A stretch of DNA of 64,000 nt from Sphingomonas faeni. Lineage in GTDB: Bacteria > Pseudomonadota > Alphaproteobacteria > Sphingomonadales > Sphingomonadaceae. The stretch is from contig NZ_JALPNF010000002.1 in NCBI RefSeq assembly GCF_023195535.1, positions 1-64,000 on the forward strand. Direction: 5' to 3'. Made by a program: the position numbers and the translations under genes. Numbering within the stretch: the stretch's first letter is position 1; every line of letters begins with the position of its first letter. Of the stretch, positions 17,830-26,248 are shown in pieces. The notes under the pieces are model-generated. The model was not told the origin of the DNA, searched no databases, and saw nothing but the letters and a program-made list of their open reading frames with translations.

Positions 17830-19167
17830 ATGACAATTCACCAGCCAATCGACGCCGCAGGCGAAACCGCCGGCCAGACCGAAGACCGTGCGGCGTACCA
17901 GCCCGGTTTCGGCAACCACGTATCGACCGAGGCAATCCCCGGCGCGTTGCCGATCGGGCGCAATTCGCCGCAGCGCCCCGCGTTCGGGCTCTATACCGAG
18001 CAGCTGTCCGGCACCGCGTTTACCGCGCCGCGTCACGAGAACCGCCGTAGCTGGCTCTACCGGATGCGCCCGACCGCCGAGCATCCGCCGTTCGAGCGCT
18101 ACACCGGCGCCGAGCGGTTCGCGCCCGGCACCACCGACGCGCCGCTCGCGCCCAACCGCCTGCGCTGGGATCCGATCGCGTCCCCCGCGCCGAATACCGA
18201 CCTGATCGACGGCATGACGACGATGCTCGCCAACCGTGATCCCGCCGACCTCGAAGGCGTCGCGCTCCACGTCTATGCCGCAAACACCGACATGACCGAC
18301 CGCATGTTTATGGATGCGGACGGCGAACTGCTGTTCGTGCCGCAGTCCGGACGGCTGCGGTTGCTGACCGAACTTGGCCGGATCGATATCGCGCCCGGCC
18401 AGATCGCGCTTGTGCCCCGCGGCGTCCGCTTCCGCGCCGAACTCCCCGATGGCGAAGCACGCGGCTATGTCGCGGAGAACCACGGCGCGCTGTTTCGGCT
18501 GCCCGATCTCGGCCCGATCGGCGCCAATGGTCTTGCCAACCCGCGCGATTTCGAGACGCCGGTCGCGTGGTTCGAGGACCGCGATGAACCGGTCGAGGTT
18601 GTCCAAAAGTTCATGGGATCGCTGTGGACTACGACGCTTGATCACTCGCCGCTCGACGTCGTGGCGTGGCACGGCAACCTCGCCCCGTGGCGGTATGACT
18701 TGTCGCGGTTCAACACGATCAACACGGTCAGTTTCGATCATCCCGATCCGTCGATCTTCACGCTGCTGACCTCGCCGAGCGACGTGCCCGGCCGCGCGAA
18801 CGCCGATTTCGTGATCTTCCCGCCGCGCTGGATGGTCGCCGAGGGGACGTTCCGCCCGCCGTGGTTCCACCGCAACGTCATGTCCGAGGCGATGGGGCTG
18901 ATCACCGGCGCCTACGATGCGAAGGCCGAGGGGTTCGCGCCGGGCGGGATCTCGTTGCACAATCTCATGTCCGGCCACGGCCCTGATTTGGCGAGCTGGC
19001 AAGGTGCGAGCGCAGCTGATCTGAAGCCGCACAAGATCGACGGGACGATGGCGTTCATGCTGGAGAGCTGCTGGCCGTACAAGCCGACCGCCTATGCGCT
19101 AGAGCATTCGCAGCTCGATTACGATGCGGTCTGGTCGGACTTCCCGAAGGCGGTCCTGCCGAAGTGA
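17830..19167 (+). CDS. hmgA: homogentisate 1,2-dioxygenase
   Basis: A 445-residue iron enzyme that opens the homogentisate ring to maleylacetoacetate. Diagnostic stretches are [19 protein letters not shown] near the start, [44 protein letters not shown] and the metal-site [12 protein letters not shown]. The ATG at 17830 follows a purine-rich GGAGAGGAAG; a start ten codons upstream is not supported. The stop overlaps the next gene's GTG (GTGA), so the three genes from hmgA onward are translationally coupled. Confidence 0.97.
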   Translation: MTIHQPIDAAGETAGQTEDRAAYQPGFGNHVSTEAIPGALPIGRNSPQRPAFGLYTEQLSGTAFTAPRHENRRSWLYRMRPTAEHPPFERYTGAERFAPGTTDAPLAPNRLRWDPIASPAPNTDLIDGMTTMLANRDPADLEGVALHVYAANTDMTDRMFMDADGELLFVPQSGRLRLLTELGRIDIAPGQIALVPRGVRFRAELPDGEARGYVAENHGALFRLPDLGPIGANGLANPRDFETPVAWFEDRDEPVEVVQKFMGSLWTTTLDHSPLDVVAWHGNLAPWRYDLSRFNTINTVSFDHPDPSIFTLLTSPSDVPGRANADFVIFPPRWMVAEGTFRPPWFHRNVMSEAMGLITGAYDAKAEGFAPGGISLHNLMSGHGPDLASWQGASAADLKPHKIDGTMAFMLESCWPYKPTAYALEHSQLDYDAVWSDFPKAVLPK

Positions 19168-19808
19168 GCCTTACGCTGCACGGCTATTGGCGCTCGACCG
19201 CCGCTTACCGCGTCCGCATCGCGCTGGCGCTGAAGGGTGTGGCTTACGAACAGGTCACGCACGACCTTCGCACCGGCGCGCAACGCGAGGCCGAGTATCG
19301 GACGCTCAATCCTCAAGGGCTCGTTCCGGCGCTGAAGACGGACGATGCAGTCCTGACGCAGAGCCCAGCGATCCTCGAATGGATTGACGAGGTGTATCCT
19401 GATCCGCCGCTGCTCCCCGTCGGTGCAAACGACCGGGCGATCGTCCGCGCGATGGCGGCGACGATCGCGTGCGATATCCATCCAGTGAACAATCTTCGTA
19501 TCCTGAATGCCTTGCGGACCGAGTTCGGGGCCGAGGAGGCGGCGGTGAACCGCTGGATCGCACGCTGGATCGGCGACGGGTTCGCTGCGCTGGAGACGCT
19601 GATCGGACGGTATGGCGACGGCTTTGCGTTCGGTGCGACGCCGACGATCGCCGACTGTCATCTGGTGCCGCAGGTCTATTCGGCCGAGCGATTCGCGGTC
19701 GATCTCTCGCCCTATCCGCACCTCAAGGGCGCTGCTGACAAGGCCCGCGCCCTCCCCGCTTTCGCCGCCGCGCATTCAGACCGGCAGCCGGACGCCGACC
19801 GCGCGTGA
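19164..19808 (+). CDS. maiA: maleylacetoacetate isomerase (zeta-class GST)
   Basis: A 214-residue glutathione-dependent isomerase for the step after HmgA. The N-terminal thioredoxin-like domain opens [20 protein letters not shown], where the Ser-containing loop corresponds to the zeta-class active site, followed by NPQGLVPAL and [10 protein letters not shown]; the C-terminal helical domain has [11 protein letters not shown] and [13 protein letters not shown]. The start is GTG overlapping the hmgA TGA, and its own TGA overlaps the Rieske gene's GTG. A fumarylacetoacetase gene, the usual next member, is absent. Confidence 0.95.
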   Translation: MSLTLHGYWRSTAAYRVRIALALKGVAYEQVTHDLRTGAQREAEYRTLNPQGLVPALKTDDAVLTQSPAILEWIDEVYPDPPLLPVGANDRAIVRAMAATIACDIHPVNNLRILNALRTEFGAEEAAVNRWIARWIGDGFAALETLIGRYGDGFAFGATPTIADCHLVPQVYSAERFAVDLSPYPHLKGAADKARALPAFAAAHSDRQPDADRA

Positions 19809-20170
19809 GCGACGGCGAACGGCTGACCGCAACACCGGGCGGGATCAAACTCGCACCATTCGATGCGATCGCCGAGGGCAAGACGCGAAATTTCGTGCTC
19901 CAGATGCGTGCCGGGCGTTTCCACGGCTTCGTCGTGCGCAAGGAGGGTGCGGTGTTCGGCTATGTCGATCGCTGCCCGCACATGGGCCTGCCACTCGCGC
20001 AGGTGCTCGACGATTATCTCACGCCGCGCGGCGACCTGATCGCGTGCAGCTGGCACTCAGCGCTGTTCGAGATCGAGAGCGGCGCCTGCGTCGGTGGACC
20101 TTGCGGAGGAACGCGGCTGACGCCTTGGCCGGTCGCGGTCGTCGATGGGATGATCGTCACCGCAGGCTGA
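19805..20170 (+). CDS. Rieske [2Fe-2S] domain protein
   Basis: A 121-residue single-domain Rieske protein. The cluster ligands are CPHMGLPL and, about 25 residues on, CSWHSALF (C-x-H and C-x2-H). No membrane anchor or oxygenase alpha-subunit domain is attached, so it resembles the small soluble Rieske ferredoxins. GTG start overlapping the maiA stop places it firmly in the homogentisate operon. Its role there is not obvious: it may feed electrons to HppD/HmgA-linked chemistry or to an unlinked oxygenase. It occupies the place where fumarylacetoacetase would be expected but is unrelated to it. Confidence 0.9.
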   Translation: MSDGERLTATPGGIKLAPFDAIAEGKTRNFVLQMRAGRFHGFVVRKEGAVFGYVDRCPHMGLPLAQVLDDYLTPRGDLIACSWHSALFEIESGACVGGPCGGTRLTPWPVAVVDGMIVTAG

Positions 20171-20224
20171 CGCGGGGGGCGACTTACGCTAAGGGACTGC
20201 GCCTCACCCCAGCATGATAGACCG

Positions 20225-21214
20225 ATGACCGAAATTCTCCCCATCCGCGTCGTGGCGCTGTACCGCTTCACGCCGTTCGCCGACATCACCGCGATCCAGC
20301 CGCCGCTTGCGCTCGTGTGCTGTTCCAACGGGGTGAAGGGGACTCTGCTGCTCGCCGCCGAGGGGATCAACGGGACGATCGCCGGCTCCGAAGAGAGCAT
20401 CGACGCGGTGCTCACGCATATTCGCGCGCTGCCGGGGTGTGCCGATCTCGACGTTAAGGAGTCGCGCGCCGAGACGATGCCGTTCCACCGGATGAAGGTG
20501 CGGCTGAAGCGCGAGATCGTGACGATGGGCGAGCCTGCGATCGATCCGCTGGAAGGCGTCGGTCATTATGTCGAGCCGGCGGACTGGAACGCGCTGATCG
20601 CCGAGCCGGGGACGATCGTGATCGATACGCGCAACGATTACGAGGTCGCGGTCGGCACGTTCGCGGGCGCGGTCGATCCGCAGACGCGGACGTTCCGGGA
20701 CTTTCCGGCGTGGTTTCGCGAGCATCGTGACGAACTGGTCGGGGACGGCCCGCCGCCGAAGATTGCGATGTTCTGCACCGGGGGGATACGGTGCGAGAAG
20801 TCGACCGCGTTCCTGAAGGCCGAGGGGCTGGACGAGGTGTATCACCTCAAGGGCGGCATTTTGAAGTATCTGGAGACCGTGCCCGCGGCGGAGAGCCTAT
20901 GGGAGGGAGAATGTTTCGTGTTCGATCAGCGGGTTGCGGTTCGACATGGGCTGGCGTTGGGAAGTCATGTCCTATGCCATGCGTGCCGGATGCCGGTTAG
21001 CGTCGCGGATCGGTCGTCGCCGCTGTATGTCGAGGGGGTGAGTTGTCCGGCATGTCATGATGCGCGGGACGAGGTTCAGCGGGCTGGGTATGCGGAGCGT
21101 GAGCGGCAGGTTCGGTTAGCTGAAGCGCGAGGTGAGGCGCATGTCGGAGCGGTGTTGCCGAAGACGCATGGGGCGGATGACCGCGACGGCACCTCCTTCT
21201 CGACGTCATCCTGA
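20225..21214 (+). CDS. trhO: tRNA uridine(34) hydroxylase, rhodanese family
   Basis: A 329-residue protein of the TrhO (YceA) family, which makes 5-hydroxyuridine at the wobble position of tRNA using O2. It has an N-terminal ferredoxin-like domain ([14 protein letters not shown]), a rhodanese domain with active-site loop [13 protein letters not shown] (Cys first in the loop) and a C-terminal Cys-rich region (CHACRMPV and CPACHD). The last codons and the stop lie inside REP-like copy B2, so the final SFSTSS tail is repeat-encoded. It starts 54 bp after the Rieske gene and may share its transcript. Confidence 0.95.
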   Translation: MTEILPIRVVALYRFTPFADITAIQPPLALVCCSNGVKGTLLLAAEGINGTIAGSEESIDAVLTHIRALPGCADLDVKESRAETMPFHRMKVRLKREIVTMGEPAIDPLEGVGHYVEPADWNALIAEPGTIVIDTRNDYEVAVGTFAGAVDPQTRTFRDFPAWFREHRDELVGDGPPPKIAMFCTGGIRCEKSTAFLKAEGLDEVYHLKGGILKYLETVPAAESLWEGECFVFDQRVAVRHGLALGSHVLCHACRMPVSVADRSSPLYVEGVSCPACHDARDEVQRAGYAERERQVRLAEARGEAHVGAVLPKTHGADDRDGTSFSTSS

Positions 21215-21286
21215 CGAAAGTCAGGACCCAGAATTACGAGCAGTTGCCCTTGCGGCCCTGGGTCCTGACTTTCGTCAGGATGACGG
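21204..21286. repeat. REP-like inverted element, family B, copy 2
   Basis: It runs CGTCATCCTGACGAAAGTCAG at the left, and GGTCCTGACTTTCGTCAGG then ATGACGG at the right. It overlaps the end of trhO by 11 bases and lies between the convergent trhO and ankyrin genes. Confidence 0.87.
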
Positions 21287-21290
21287 TGGG

Positions 21291-21827
21291 TTAGGTTGCG
21301 GATCCGTCCAGCGATTTGGCAAAACGTGCCGCCAACGCCGTGTTCCCTTGCGACACTGCCAGTGAATGCACGCTGTTCCCGGCCGCATCGACGATCGCCG
21401 GGTCCGCGCCGTGCTCCAGCAACAGGTCGATGATCGCGGTCTTGTTCACCAGCGCGGCCATCATCAACGCCGTTTGTCCGACGCCGTTGCGCCGGTTCAC
21501 GTCGGCGCCCGCGTCGAGCAGGATCTGCGCGATCTCGGTATAGCCTTTGAAGCAGACGCCCATCATCGCGGTGTTGCCGCGTGCGTCCGCGGCGCCGTCG
21601 ACCTGGGCGCCGGCGGCGAGCAGAGCCGCGGTGGCTTCGGCCTGGCCGTTGTAGCTGGCGATCACGAGCGGCGTGTAGCCCTTGGCATCCGTCACCTCGA
21701 TATCGACGCCCGCCTGCAGCAGCGCCGGGATCATCTCGTCGCGCCCGGTCCGCGCCGCGTCGAACATCAGCTCGACCAGCCGCTCCATCGGCGGCAGTGG
21801 CGGCAATTCACGCGAGTCAGTCATCAT
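21291..21827 (-). CDS. ankyrin-repeat protein
   Basis: A 178-residue protein with about four ankyrin repeats: MFDAARTGRDEMIPALLQAG, KGYTPLVIASYNGQAEATAALL, GNTAMMGVCFKGYTEIAQIL and GQTALMMAALVNKTAIIDLL, each followed by a GA(D/Q) loop. It has no signal peptide, so it should be a cytoplasmic protein-interaction module. Its start lies 11 bases inside the end of the YjfC-like gene; a second ATG one codon later is equally possible. This coupling suggests it serves the YjfC/PspA/YjfI arm. Ankyrin genes are not part of the E. coli yjf locus. Confidence 0.9.
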   Translation of the reverse strand: MMTDSRELPPLPPMERLVELMFDAARTGRDEMIPALLQAGVDIEVTDAKGYTPLVIASYNGQAEATAALLAAGAQVDGAADARGNTAMMGVCFKGYTEIAQILLDAGADVNRRNGVGQTALMMAALVNKTAIIDLLLEHGADPAIVDAAGNSVHSLAVSQGNTALAARFAKSLDGSAT

Positions 21828-22986
21828 TCGCCTCGATGATATGCGGCACGAACCGCGCGAGATTGCGCGTCACGACCGTTTCATCTTCCCGAACGCCGAT
21901 CCCGGCGGCTTCGTTGCCGACCATCCACGCGCCGATCACCGGATGCCGGCCGTCGAACACCGGCGGCGGTGCATAGGCCTGCCGGATCGCGCCCTCGGCA
22001 CCATAGCCCTGATCGAGCACCGCGTGGCCGCTCTCCCCGATCACCTCGACGTTCGCACCCTCGCGCGAGAACAGCGGTTTTCGGACATATTTCGGCCCGA
22101 GGATCTTCGCCGCAGGATCGTCGTCGAAGAACGCGGGGAGCAGGTTCGGATGCTCGGGATGCCGCTCCCACAGCAGCGGCAGGATGCCCTTGTTCGACAG
22201 GATCGACTTCCACGCCGGCTCGATCCAGCGCACGTCGGCGCGCGACAGGTTGGGCGCATAAGGCTCGCGGAGCATGAACTCCCACGGGTAGAGCTTGAAC
22301 GCCGCCTGCACCTCGAAACCGTCGGTGTCGATGAAGCGGCCATCGGCGGCGAGGCCGATGTCCTTCATCTCGACGAACTTCGGCTCGATCCCGACCTGCG
22401 AGGCGAGATCCTCGAAGAACCGCACCGTCTGCCGGTCCTCGATCGCCGACGCATCCGCCGCGAAATGGACGAAACCGCCGCTCGGGAACAGCGCACGGAA
22501 CCGCTCGCGCAGCTTGTCGAACAGGCTGTTGAACTGGTCCGTCCCCGCCGGCAGCGCACCGCTGGCGAGCAGATCCTCCAGCCACATCCACTGGAACGTC
22601 GCGCATTCGAACACCGACGTCGGCGTGTCGGCATTATACTCGTAGAGCTTGGCCGGCCCCGTCCCGTCATAGGCGAAGTCGAACCGGCCGTAGAGCGATG
22701 GCTGGCGCGTCCGCCACGTCTCGGCGACGTAGTTCCACTGCTCGCGCGGGATCGCGAGGCGTTCCATCAGTTGCTGGTCGCGAACCACCTCGTCGACCAG
22801 ATCGAGGCACATCGCGTGCAATTGTTCCGCGGCGGGTTCGAGGTCGTCCTCGATCTCCGCCAGCGTGAAGGCGTAGGCCGCGCCTTCGTCCCAATACGGC
22901 TCGCCGTCCGTGTCGTGATAGACGAACCCGATCGCGTCGGCCCGTTCGCGCCAGTCGCCGCGCGGGTCGACCGCGATCCGGCGCAT
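21817..22986 (-). CDS. yjfC: glutathionylspermidine synthase-like ATP-grasp protein (YjfC/YgiC family)
   Basis: A 389-residue protein of the glutathionylspermidine synthase family. Characteristic stretches are YNADTPTSVFECATFQWMW, WIEPAWKSILSNKGILPLLW, KYVRKPLFSREGANVEV and GAWMVGNEAAGIGVRED. It carries the ATP-grasp synthetase part only; the amidase domain of E. coli GspA is missing, as in YjfC and YgiC. Those proteins are predicted to ligate an amine or peptide substrate whose identity is unknown. The ATG overlaps the stop of the PspA-like gene by one base. Confidence 0.92.
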   Translation of the reverse strand: MRRIAVDPRGDWRERADAIGFVYHDTDGEPYWDEGAAYAFTLAEIEDDLEPAAEQLHAMCLDLVDEVVRDQQLMERLAIPREQWNYVAETWRTRQPSLYGRFDFAYDGTGPAKLYEYNADTPTSVFECATFQWMWLEDLLASGALPAGTDQFNSLFDKLRERFRALFPSGGFVHFAADASAIEDRQTVRFFEDLASQVGIEPKFVEMKDIGLAADGRFIDTDGFEVQAAFKLYPWEFMLREPYAPNLSRADVRWIEPAWKSILSNKGILPLLWERHPEHPNLLPAFFDDDPAAKILGPKYVRKPLFSREGANVEVIGESGHAVLDQGYGAEGAIRQAYAPPPVFDGRHPVIGAWMVGNEAAGIGVREDETVVTRNLARFVPHIIEANDD

Positions 22987-23735
22987 CAGGAGTCCGACGT
23001 CTTGGAGTCGTCGCGCTGCTCGATCTGCAGCGTCTGGCCGACTTGCGGGGTCTTGGGTGCGGTCAGGCGCGCGAGCACATCGTCGGCGGACGACTGGCCG
23101 GGGCCGATGCCTGCCAGCCGCAGCTTCTCGTCGAGATCGGCACCGGTGCGACGGTCTTCCAACTCACCCGCCGCCTTGATCCGCTCGCCACGGATCGCCT
23201 GACGCTCGCGGATACGCGCGAGGCTGTCCGCCGCCGAGCCGAGCTTGTTGCCTGCGCCCATGCTGCCCGACGCTACCGAAGCCTGCGCCTTCTGTACCGA
23301 CTCGTTGACCTTCACGACCTCGACCTCGCGGCGGAGCTGTTCGATCTTGCGGTCGGTCTGCGCGACGGCGGTGTGGATCTGCTCCTCGGCGGCGCGCATG
23401 TCCTCGACCTGCGGGGTCTTCAGCGCGATGTCCTGTTCGAGATCGGCAATCCGCTGCGCCACCTGGCGCGCGAGGTCCATGTTACCCTTCTCGACCGCGA
23501 TGCGTGCCGAAGCCTCGTACTTCGTGGCCTGCGCGCGGAAGCTTTCGACTTCGGTTTCGAGAATGCGGCGGCGCGCGACCAACCCCGCGAGATCGTCGCG
23601 CGCCTTGCCCTGCGCCTTATCGGCATCGCGAATTTCCTGGTCGAGGATGCGCAGGGCGTTCGCGTCGACGACCGCCGACCCCGCTTCGTGCGCGCCGGCA
23701 CGACCGAGGGTGAAAAGCTTGCTCCAGATGGCCAT
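22986..23735 (-). CDS. yjfJ: PspA/IM30-family protein (YjfJ-like)
   Basis: A 249-residue PspA-family protein, almost wholly alpha-helical with long coiled coils (residues about 30-170, e.g. DLARQVAQRIADLEQDIALK). PspA/IM30/Vipp1 proteins assemble on stressed membranes like bacterial ESCRT-III. The N-terminus MAIWSKLFTLGRAGAHEAGS resembles the amphipathic helix that binds membrane. No pspF, pspB or pspC lies nearby; instead the neighbours are YjfI- and YjfC-like, which marks it as the YjfJ subgroup. It is coupled to yjfC downstream and lies 24 bp after the YjfI-like gene. Confidence 0.93.
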   Translation of the reverse strand: MAIWSKLFTLGRAGAHEAGSAVVDANALRILDQEIRDADKAQGKARDDLAGLVARRRILETEVESFRAQATKYEASARIAVEKGNMDLARQVAQRIADLEQDIALKTPQVEDMRAAEEQIHTAVAQTDRKIEQLRREVEVVKVNESVQKAQASVASGSMGAGNKLGSAADSLARIRERQAIRGERIKAAGELEDRRTGADLDEKLRLAGIGPGQSSADDVLARLTAPKTPQVGQTLQIEQRDDSKTSDS

Positions 23736-23759
23736 GCCAGTCTCTCCGTTTGTATCAGT

Positions 23760-24194
23760 TCAGGCGGCAGGAACCTGCGCGTGGCGCAGGTCGGTGGCCG
23801 CATCGATCGCATTTTCGGCAAGCGTGCGCAGTTCGATGATCACGGTATCGAGCCGGCTCGACGTCGCGAGTTCGCCGAACAGCTCGTAATAGTCGCGGCC
23901 GTCGACCGTGCCGATCCCGAAGTTCGACAGCGGCACCAGCTTCTGCGATTTCAGCAGGAAGGTGTTGAACGCCAGCTGATCCTCCTGCTCGTCGCAAGGC
24001 CATAGCAGCGTCGAGCACGCGATCTGCGCCTCGCTGACGTTGACGAACAGTTCGAGGTCGCCGTGGTGGTGCATCGTTACCAGCAGGACGGGGTCGGCGC
24101 TTTCCAGGATCCGCGCGGAAAATTCGCCGGCTTTCGCAGGCTCGGACGTGTCGAGCGCCGCCTTCAGGCTGCGGACGGTCCAGATATCGGTCAA
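23760..24194 (-). CDS. yjfI: YjfI-family protein (DUF2170)
   Basis: A 144-residue DUF2170 protein recognised by HHGDLELFVNVSEAQI, LLWPCDEQEDQLAFNTFLL and LSNFGIGTVDGRDYYELFG. E. coli YjfI lies directly before YjfJ as here. Function is unknown; it is thought of as a partner of the PspA-like protein. No ATG is available near the expected N-terminus, so a TTG start at 24194 (giving LTDIWTVRSLKAAL) was chosen because it aligns with the family's short N-terminus; another TTG 17 codons upstream would add unconvincing sequence. It leads the leftward arm of the locus. Confidence 0.85.
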   Translation of the reverse strand: MTDIWTVRSLKAALDTSEPAKAGEFSARILESADPVLLVTMHHHGDLELFVNVSEAQIACSTLLWPCDEQEDQLAFNTFLLKSQKLVPLSNFGIGTVDGRDYYELFGELATSSRLDTVIIELRTLAENAIDAATDLRHAQVPAA

Positions 24195-24287
24195 TGCAAG
24201 AACTCCCGTACTTGTCGCTCGACCGCACACATAGGCGTTTCGCAAGCGCCTGCCACCCTCCCCACTTCCGTCATTCTGCTCTTCCTT

Positions 24288-24371
24288 CCGTCATCCTGAC
24301 GAAATTCAGGACCCAGGGTAACCAACCGCAGCGTTTATGCCTCTGGGTCCTGACTTTCGTCAGGATGACGG
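24288..24371. repeat. REP-like inverted element, family B, copy 3
   Basis: The left arm CCGTCATCCTGACGAAATTC and right arm CTGACTTTCGTCAGGATGAC form the same plan as copies at 9892 and 21204. It sits in the divergent intergenic region between the two arms of the Yjf-like locus, between the start of yjfI and the start of yjfK. Confidence 0.87.
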
Positions 24372-24438
24372 TGTTGCGCTTTGCGAGCCTGCGCGCTTTC
24401 GCCTAAGAGGCACGCAACCACAGAGACGCGAGGATTGC

Positions 24439-25080
24439 ATGTTCGATCGCCTGTTCGGCCGCAAGCCAGCGCTTGACGGCAACGCCCTACCCGTCGTCCG
24501 GAACGTGACGCTGGGGCGCACGGTGACGGTCGATCCGCTGGCCTGGCGCCGGTTCGGGTCGGAGCTCCTGTTCCCGTTCGATCGCGATACGCTGGTGATC
24601 GTCGCGCAGGGGCTGATCGACCTCAACGAGGGCGGCTTCGTCCACCGGTTCTACACCGACGACGACATCATGTTCCAGGCGGTGTCGAACGATCGCGCCG
24701 GGCAGGACGTCACGGATGTCACGCTGTTCGCGCCATGGGACAGCAGCTATCCGTCGTCCGCCGCCGAGCGCCCCGCGTGGAAGAGCCGCCTCAAGGCGCG
24801 CACGTTCACCGCCGAAGGGCTGCCAGACTACAGCCGTTCGTGGTTCGGGCCCGAAGCGAGCGAGCAGGACCCGGTAACGTTCTGGGAGGAACTCCACGAC
24901 GACCGCGACGGGATCGTCGATCGCCGGATCTTCCAGACCTGCATGCTGTTCGCGCGCGACCTGCCGGGCGACGACGGGCGCGAACTGCTGCTCGCGATCG
25001 ACATGGAGAACGAGGCGGGCGAGGTCTCGTTCGAGATCATGCTGGGCGTGGCACTGGAACTCGGCGAGTTCAGGGCCTAG
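24439..25080 (+). CDS. yjfK: YjfK-family protein (DUF2491)
   Basis: A 213-residue DUF2491 protein without signal peptide or membrane segment. Recognisable family features are RNVTLGRTVTVDPLAWRR, GGFVHRFYTDDDIMFQ, DVTLFAPWDSSYPSS and RWFGPE-like SWFGPEASEQDPV. Biochemical function is unknown. The ATG at 24439 follows GAGG at a good distance; the longer open frame upstream runs into repeat B3. It starts the rightward arm (yjfK, yjfL, yjfM), divergent from yjfI-yjfJ-yjfC. Confidence 0.87.
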   Translation: MFDRLFGRKPALDGNALPVVRNVTLGRTVTVDPLAWRRFGSELLFPFDRDTLVIVAQGLIDLNEGGFVHRFYTDDDIMFQAVSNDRAGQDVTDVTLFAPWDSSYPSSAAERPAWKSRLKARTFTAEGLPDYSRSWFGPEASEQDPVTFWEELHDDRDGIVDRRIFQTCMLFARDLPGDDGRELLLAIDMENEAGEVSFEIMLGVALELGEFRA

Positions 25081-25112
25081 CATCCGCCACGAACGGCTCC
25101 GGGGGAAATGCC

Positions 25113-25526
25113 ATGATCGACCAATATAGCTTCGGCGCCAGCGCGCTCGCCTTCCTGATCGCGTTCGTGGCCGCGGGGGCGTTCACGATCGTGTTCAAGA
25201 TCATCTTCCAGGCGACGACGCCGTATCACGAGAAATCGCTGATCCGCGAAGGCAATACCGCCGCCGCGATCACGTTGGGCGCGGCGCTGCTCGGGTACGT
25301 CCTGCCGTTGGCGTCGGCACTCACGCATACCGTGACGCTGCTCGAATTCGCGATCTGGGCATTGCTGGCGGGCGTGATCCAGATCGTCGCCGCGCTCGTC
25401 GTGCGGCGGCTGGTGATGCGCGACATCCACGACCGAATCGTCCGTGGCGACATCGCCGCGGCGACCTATATGGGGAGCATCTCGCTGTGCGTCGGCATCC
25501 TCAACGCCGCCTGCATGACGAATTGA
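25113..25526 (+). CDS. yjfL: YjfL-family membrane protein (DUF350)
   Basis: A 137-residue integral membrane protein with four hydrophobic segments: residues about 9-30, 50-72, 80-100 and 115-135. The motif HEKSLIREGNTAAAITLGAALLG after the first helix is the DUF350 signature. The family is found beside PspA-like and YjfM-like proteins in many bacteria; its transport or structural role is unknown. It lies 32 bp after yjfK with a GGGGGAAA ribosome site. Confidence 0.9.
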   Translation: MIDQYSFGASALAFLIAFVAAGAFTIVFKIIFQATTPYHEKSLIREGNTAAAITLGAALLGYVLPLASALTHTVTLLEFAIWALLAGVIQIVAALVVRRLVMRDIHDRIVRGDIAAATYMGSISLCVGILNAACMTN

Positions 25527-25536
25527 GGAAGCATCG

Positions 25537-26106
25537 ATGAAGCGTTCGAGAACGATCGTCCTGACCAGTCTGATCGCAGGCTCTGGTGTCTCGCTGACCG
25601 CGTGCGATGGCGACGTCGGCGGCAAACCGGTCGAAGCGCAGAGCTATGCGTCGGTGCAGGAATGCCGTGCGGCGGGTGCCTTGTCGGCGGTGCAATGCGA
25701 CACCGCGTTCGAGCAGGCCAAGGCCGATGCCGCAAAGACCGCGCCGCGGTTCGAAGACAAGCAGACCTGCGAGGAGCAATATGGCGCCGCACAGTGCGAG
25801 CCGCGCAACAACGGTAGCGGTGGAAGTTTCTTCACGCCGCTGCTGACCGGGTTCCTGGTCGGGCAGGCGCTCAACGGCGGCTTCGGCAACCGCGGCGCGC
25901 CGATGTACCGGGATCGTGACGGCAATTATTACGGCGGCGCAGGCGGCCGGATCAACCGGGACTATGTCACCGGACGCACCCGCGTGGGCTCCGACGCCTT
26001 CACGCCGACGACGGCGAGAGCCCCTGCCCGCGTCCAGTCGCGCAGTTCGGTGATCTCGCGTGGCGGCTTCGGTGGCGGCTTCGGCGGCCGCAGCTTCGGC
26101 GGCTAG
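25537..26106 (+). CDS. yjfM: YjfM/YgiB-family lipoprotein (DUF1190)
   Basis: A 189-residue DUF1190 lipoprotein. The signal peptide ends in lipobox LTAC (Cys23). The mature part has SVQECRAAG, VQCDTAFEQAKADAAKTAPR and FEDKQTCEEQYGAAQC, with four further conserved cysteines, then FFTPLLTGFLVGQAL and a Gly/Arg/Ser-rich tail (GGGFGGRSFGG). In E. coli YgiB pairs with YgiC and YjfM with YjfC; here the partner YjfC is in the opposite arm. It should sit on the outer face of the inner membrane or in the outer membrane. Confidence 0.9.
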   Translation: MKRSRTIVLTSLIAGSGVSLTACDGDVGGKPVEAQSYASVQECRAAGALSAVQCDTAFEQAKADAAKTAPRFEDKQTCEEQYGAAQCEPRNNGSGGSFFTPLLTGFLVGQALNGGFGNRGAPMYRDRDGNYYGGAGGRINRDYVTGRTRVGSDAFTPTTARAPARVQSRSSVISRGGFGGGFGGRSFGG

Positions 26107-26111
26107 CTTCT

Positions 26112-26237
26112 GATCCTCCCCCGCAAGGGGGAGGTGGCTGGCCCTTGCCAAACGGAGTGGGCGGACACGGAACAGCGGTTTACGCCGTCCTCCCCCTCCG
26201 TCGCCTTCGGCGCCACCTCCCCCTGGCGGGGGAGGAT
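26112..26237. repeat. long inverted repeat element, family A, copy 2
   Basis: It starts GATCCTCCCCCGCAAGGGGG and ends CCCTGGCGGGGGAGGAT, lying between the convergent yjfM and transporter genes. The interior follows copy 1 (TGGCTGGCCCTTGCCA, then CCCTCCGTCGCCTTCGG). Confidence 0.87.
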
Positions 26238-26248
26238 TGAAATTGGCT

